Origin: an uncultured Roseburia sp. | GTDB taxonomy: Bacteria; Bacillota; Clostridia; Lachnospirales; Lachnospiraceae | DNA length: 46,193 bases | Assembly (NCBI GenBank): GCA_934358955.1 | Contig: CAKRLC010000007.1 | Span: 1-46,193, forward strand | Direction of reading: 5' to 3' | In this document: positions 44,801-46,193 of the stretch, piece by piece | Layout: each line of letters begins with the position of its first letter | How positions within the stretch are numbered: the stretch's first letter is position 1 | Program-made: the position numbers and the translations under genes | Notes under the pieces: model-generated | What the model was told of the DNA's origin: nothing | Databases searched by the model: none | The model's input: the letters and a program-made list of their open reading frames with translations, nothing else

Positions 44801-46193
44801 CAACTGGAAATTATGTCGGTGGTGTTGCCGGCTACAATAATGGTAAGATCACGTTTACAACAGATAGCCAGAAGATCACAGTAAAATCCGTAAACAGTAT
44901 CGTTGTCGGAAATAATTATATTGGTGGTGTCGTAGGCTTTAATGACGTGGATGGATTGTTGGATGTTCATTATACGCTGATCGGTGGAAAAATCTATGCA
45001 TACGAAGATTGTGCAGGCGGTATGTTCGGACTGAATGCATCAGAAAAGGTATTGACAAAGGATCTTGTGATCAAGCCGCAGAGTGTGCATGGAAGATATT
45101 ATGTCGGCGGATGTATCGGTGCGAATGTAGTGGATCTGGCAGCTGATACAGATATGAGCGGCTTCCGGGCGGACAATATTCTTGGATCGATATCCGGCGA
45201 AGCGTTTTGCGGAGGAATCATCGGCTACCAGAGAACGTATACGGCAAAGCAGCTTGAACTTACAACAGGAACTCCGGTCTGTGAGAAGATTGATGAGTTA
45301 AGAACGACAGCGGATGCATCTAAGAAGCTGTTCCCGACAGTGGATAGCACAAGCCATGTTCCAACAGCGGCAGTCGCATCCCAAAATACACATACACTTA
45401 CTGTCAGTACAAAAGGCAACAATACGAATCTGACAATTGACACCAACAATATTCCGATCAGTACGAACCTGTACGCAGGCGGAATTGTAGGTTATTGTGA
45501 GCACGAAAGCAAACTTGTGCTCAAAGACTGCAAAAACAGCGGAGATATCACGAAGCTGACAGCAGAGAATACAGGAGTTTCTTTAAAAGCTTATATTCAT
45601 AGCAGCGAGGTTGGAACAACAACAGCTTCTATTGATGATCAAATAAAGCTTCATTTTGTCGGTGGAATCACAGGTGTAAACCTGGAAAAAGAAGTGATCG
45701 ATCACTGTGCCAATACGGGAAGTGTTTCCGGATTTTCCGGCATCGGTGGTGTAGTCAGCTTAAATACAGGTCTTGTGTACCATTGTGCACTGAATGAAAA
45801 CTTTGGTAATGCTGCCTTGAATTACATTGGCGGAATCGTCGGCATTAATATCGGAACATCAGCTGCATCATCAACATACAAGACAATTACAAATGAAACA
45901 ATTACATATAAATCGGGAACAATCCAGTCCTGCTCGACAGCCGGAGGCAAGACGATTGCCGGTCACTCGAATGTCGGCGGAATTGCCGGATGGAATGCGA
46001 ATGGCGGAACATTGAAGGACAATATAAGCCAGGCGAATATCCAGGGCTCCGGAGACTATATCGGAGGTCTTGTCGGACGTAACAGTGGAAGCATTGAGGC
46101 TGGAACAGATAACGGCACAGCATCCCGCAATATCGAAGGCAAGAGCGGAGAAGGTGTCGGAGGTCTCGTCGGAATCAACGAGGCATCCGGAAC
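41881..46193 (+). CDS. Giant prepilin-like GLUG-repeat surface protein (3' end beyond window)
   Basis: One uninterrupted frame of at least 1437 codons, still open at the window end. It begins MRKNTKKKGFTLVELVIVLVIL, a textbook type IV prepilin leader. Cleavage would fall after Gly9, before Phe10, with the assembly Glu at mature position +5 (Glu14), then one hydrophobic helix and WKKAEFQKNEANAKTVYLAAESRL. Residues of about 60-620 are a globular region without recognisable families. From about residue 635 roughly twenty GLUG-type repeats follow, each with a core like YVGGIVGYG, YIGGVVGFN or YIGGLVGRN, predicted to form a beta-solenoid. The ATG has CAGGTGAT upstream. GLUG repeats occur in adhesins and peptidase-like surface proteins. 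A minor or tip pilin with adhesin function is inference. Confidence 0.85.
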   Translation, partial: MRKNTKKKGFTLVELVIVLVILSVISAIAVPFFMNYWKKAEFQKNEANAKTVYLAAESRLTYYRNSGQWEDFKKEILAEGIPYTDASQVTAEVTDEEGNGLQTVAQTSGTDLKGRIYAITLDAKSQSDSQNADNPVLELLEDYIYDTGFFDGSIAIEIDVESGEVYSAFYGTKCKGLNYEEQDADGYLTMQDRGYESRSKRLLGYYSTEDTVNVVSLKPKKLRITTINLLNSEQLSLNWSSNVGGSRDVSYEIKFYKKDGDEQLFSLTMSPYDMVATDGWSGTVGGTSTLAKFALKDKGGKDCGTWAFPVNYSDNKYSLVLDAMMSAELQAMLNLSPDNNKVEARERLYSTNITRLDAVSDDLAQPVNMYATVKAVAYAGNKGLVLSQEYRPSEEVSSNEANSMFGDKSDSSAHKMEIETFRHLSNIRYYKEKTATEETTFELASRKMDWASVGTGLYAIKENGTGVATEEKLYWIENTADQTVNFPTIALLGKKQTLQGKGNKTPIVNLSLGETSILDDTMVTKITNNHGTLPEADGKYLGLFAQIAGNVNDVTFQDATIELGIDKSSTHTFSRLLGVGILAGRSKGNLEEVAVTTSKAMKQKLQDEKDFATVHVSLKNAGAANDADGAEKIAAVGGIVGVIAGGPEKSSGSTTPVKELELLVGVTLDKLTSEGRVIAELPDTEGVPTDQKTSPSTEKTAADYCYGIGGIAGYAWIASTNSTSTSGMVHFGDCKNHAEVRGNLLTGGIAGTLRGNQKIITSGGSIDYQIHANILNCSNDGLILCTTEKKDMNNKSLLGYYFGGIVGYGKDMIFYNATSASGRASDFTYNEGKKGLLLGNYVGGIVGYGEDSVINSCSTEKDGYVLGADYVGGIVGGLDGSVQDSIRADNTAVSVTTNANYVIGMNYVGGITGKNSNKVKLQNCVNNGVVAGYKKYIGGIVGYNTKEAEIYDCASYLSDYDGSVFNMIVKTWKATGNYVGGVAGYNNGKITFTTDSQKITVKSVNSIVVGNNYIGGVVGFNDVDGLLDVHYTLIGGKIYAYEDCAGGMFGLNASEKVLTKDLVIKPQSVHGRYYVGGCIGANVVDLAADTDMSGFRADNILGSISGEAFCGGIIGYQRTYTAKQLELTTGTPVCEKIDELRTTADASKKLFPTVDSTSHVPTAAVASQNTHTLTVSTKGNNTNLTIDTNNIPISTNLYAGGIVGYCEHESKLVLKDCKNSGDITKLTAENTGVSLKAYIHSSEVGTTTASIDDQIKLHFVGGITGVNLEKEVIDHCANTGSVSGFSGIGGVVSLNTGLVYHCALNENFGNAALNYIGGIVGINIGTSAASSTYKTITNETITYKSGTIQSCSTAGGKTIAGHSNVGGIAGWNANGGTLKDNISQANIQGSGDYIGGLVGRNSGSIEAGTDNGTASRNIEGKSGEGVGGLVGINEASG

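Overview
The window looks like a chromosomal segment of a spore-forming, anaerobic gut Firmicute of the Lachnospiraceae (Roseburia/Agathobacter-like; the genus is inference). The evidence is sporulation genes (gpr, spoIIP, spoIVA, a sporulation-type asparagine synthetase, a Csp-like subtilase), a Trp T-box, a cellobiose phosphorylase locus, (S)PxTG surface anchoring, and strong AGGAGG ribosome sites in moderately AT-rich DNA. No rRNA, tRNA, CRISPR array, phage or transposase gene was seen.

Layout. 0.2-9.2 kb: sporulation block (gpr, spoIIP, asnB/asnO on the minus strand, Csp-like S8 protease, lipid kinase, spoIVA). 9.3-13.6 kb: metallo-hydrolase, small membrane protein, alaS, rpsU. 13.7-14.2 kb: probable structured non-coding RNA. 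14.2-21.8 kb: polyamine cluster taking arginine to agmatine, N-carbamoylputrescine and putrescine (speA, aguA, aguB), then to spermidine by the carboxyspermidine route (dehydrogenase and nspC), with a speE homologue embedded. 22-24.6 kb: a GLUG/FIVAR wall-anchored surface protein whose signal peptide is interrupted at a poly-G tract, and a LUD-domain protein. 24.9-25.9 kb: non-coding tract with tandem repeats and a very long hairpin. 25.9-33.6 kb: cellobiose phosphorylase divergent from a LacI regulator, solute-binding protein and two permeases. 33.8-35.5 kb: exporter-type ABC transporter. 36-38.2 kb: two COG0523 metal GTPases, one with a huge His-rich insert and one apparently fused to a YcgQ-like domain. 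38.2-41.6 kb: Trp T-box plus a three-gene tryptophan ABC importer. 41.9 kb to the end: a very large open frame beginning with a type IV prepilin signal and continuing into about 20 GLUG-type repeats; it runs off the window.

A family of about 240-bp palindromic elements (nine full, short or vestigial copies) lies only between genes, often between genes of one pathway. Their paired arms change together from copy to copy, which suggests selection on a folded structure. With the prepilin-GLUG giant and the poly-G interrupted surface protein, these are the most unusual signals here.
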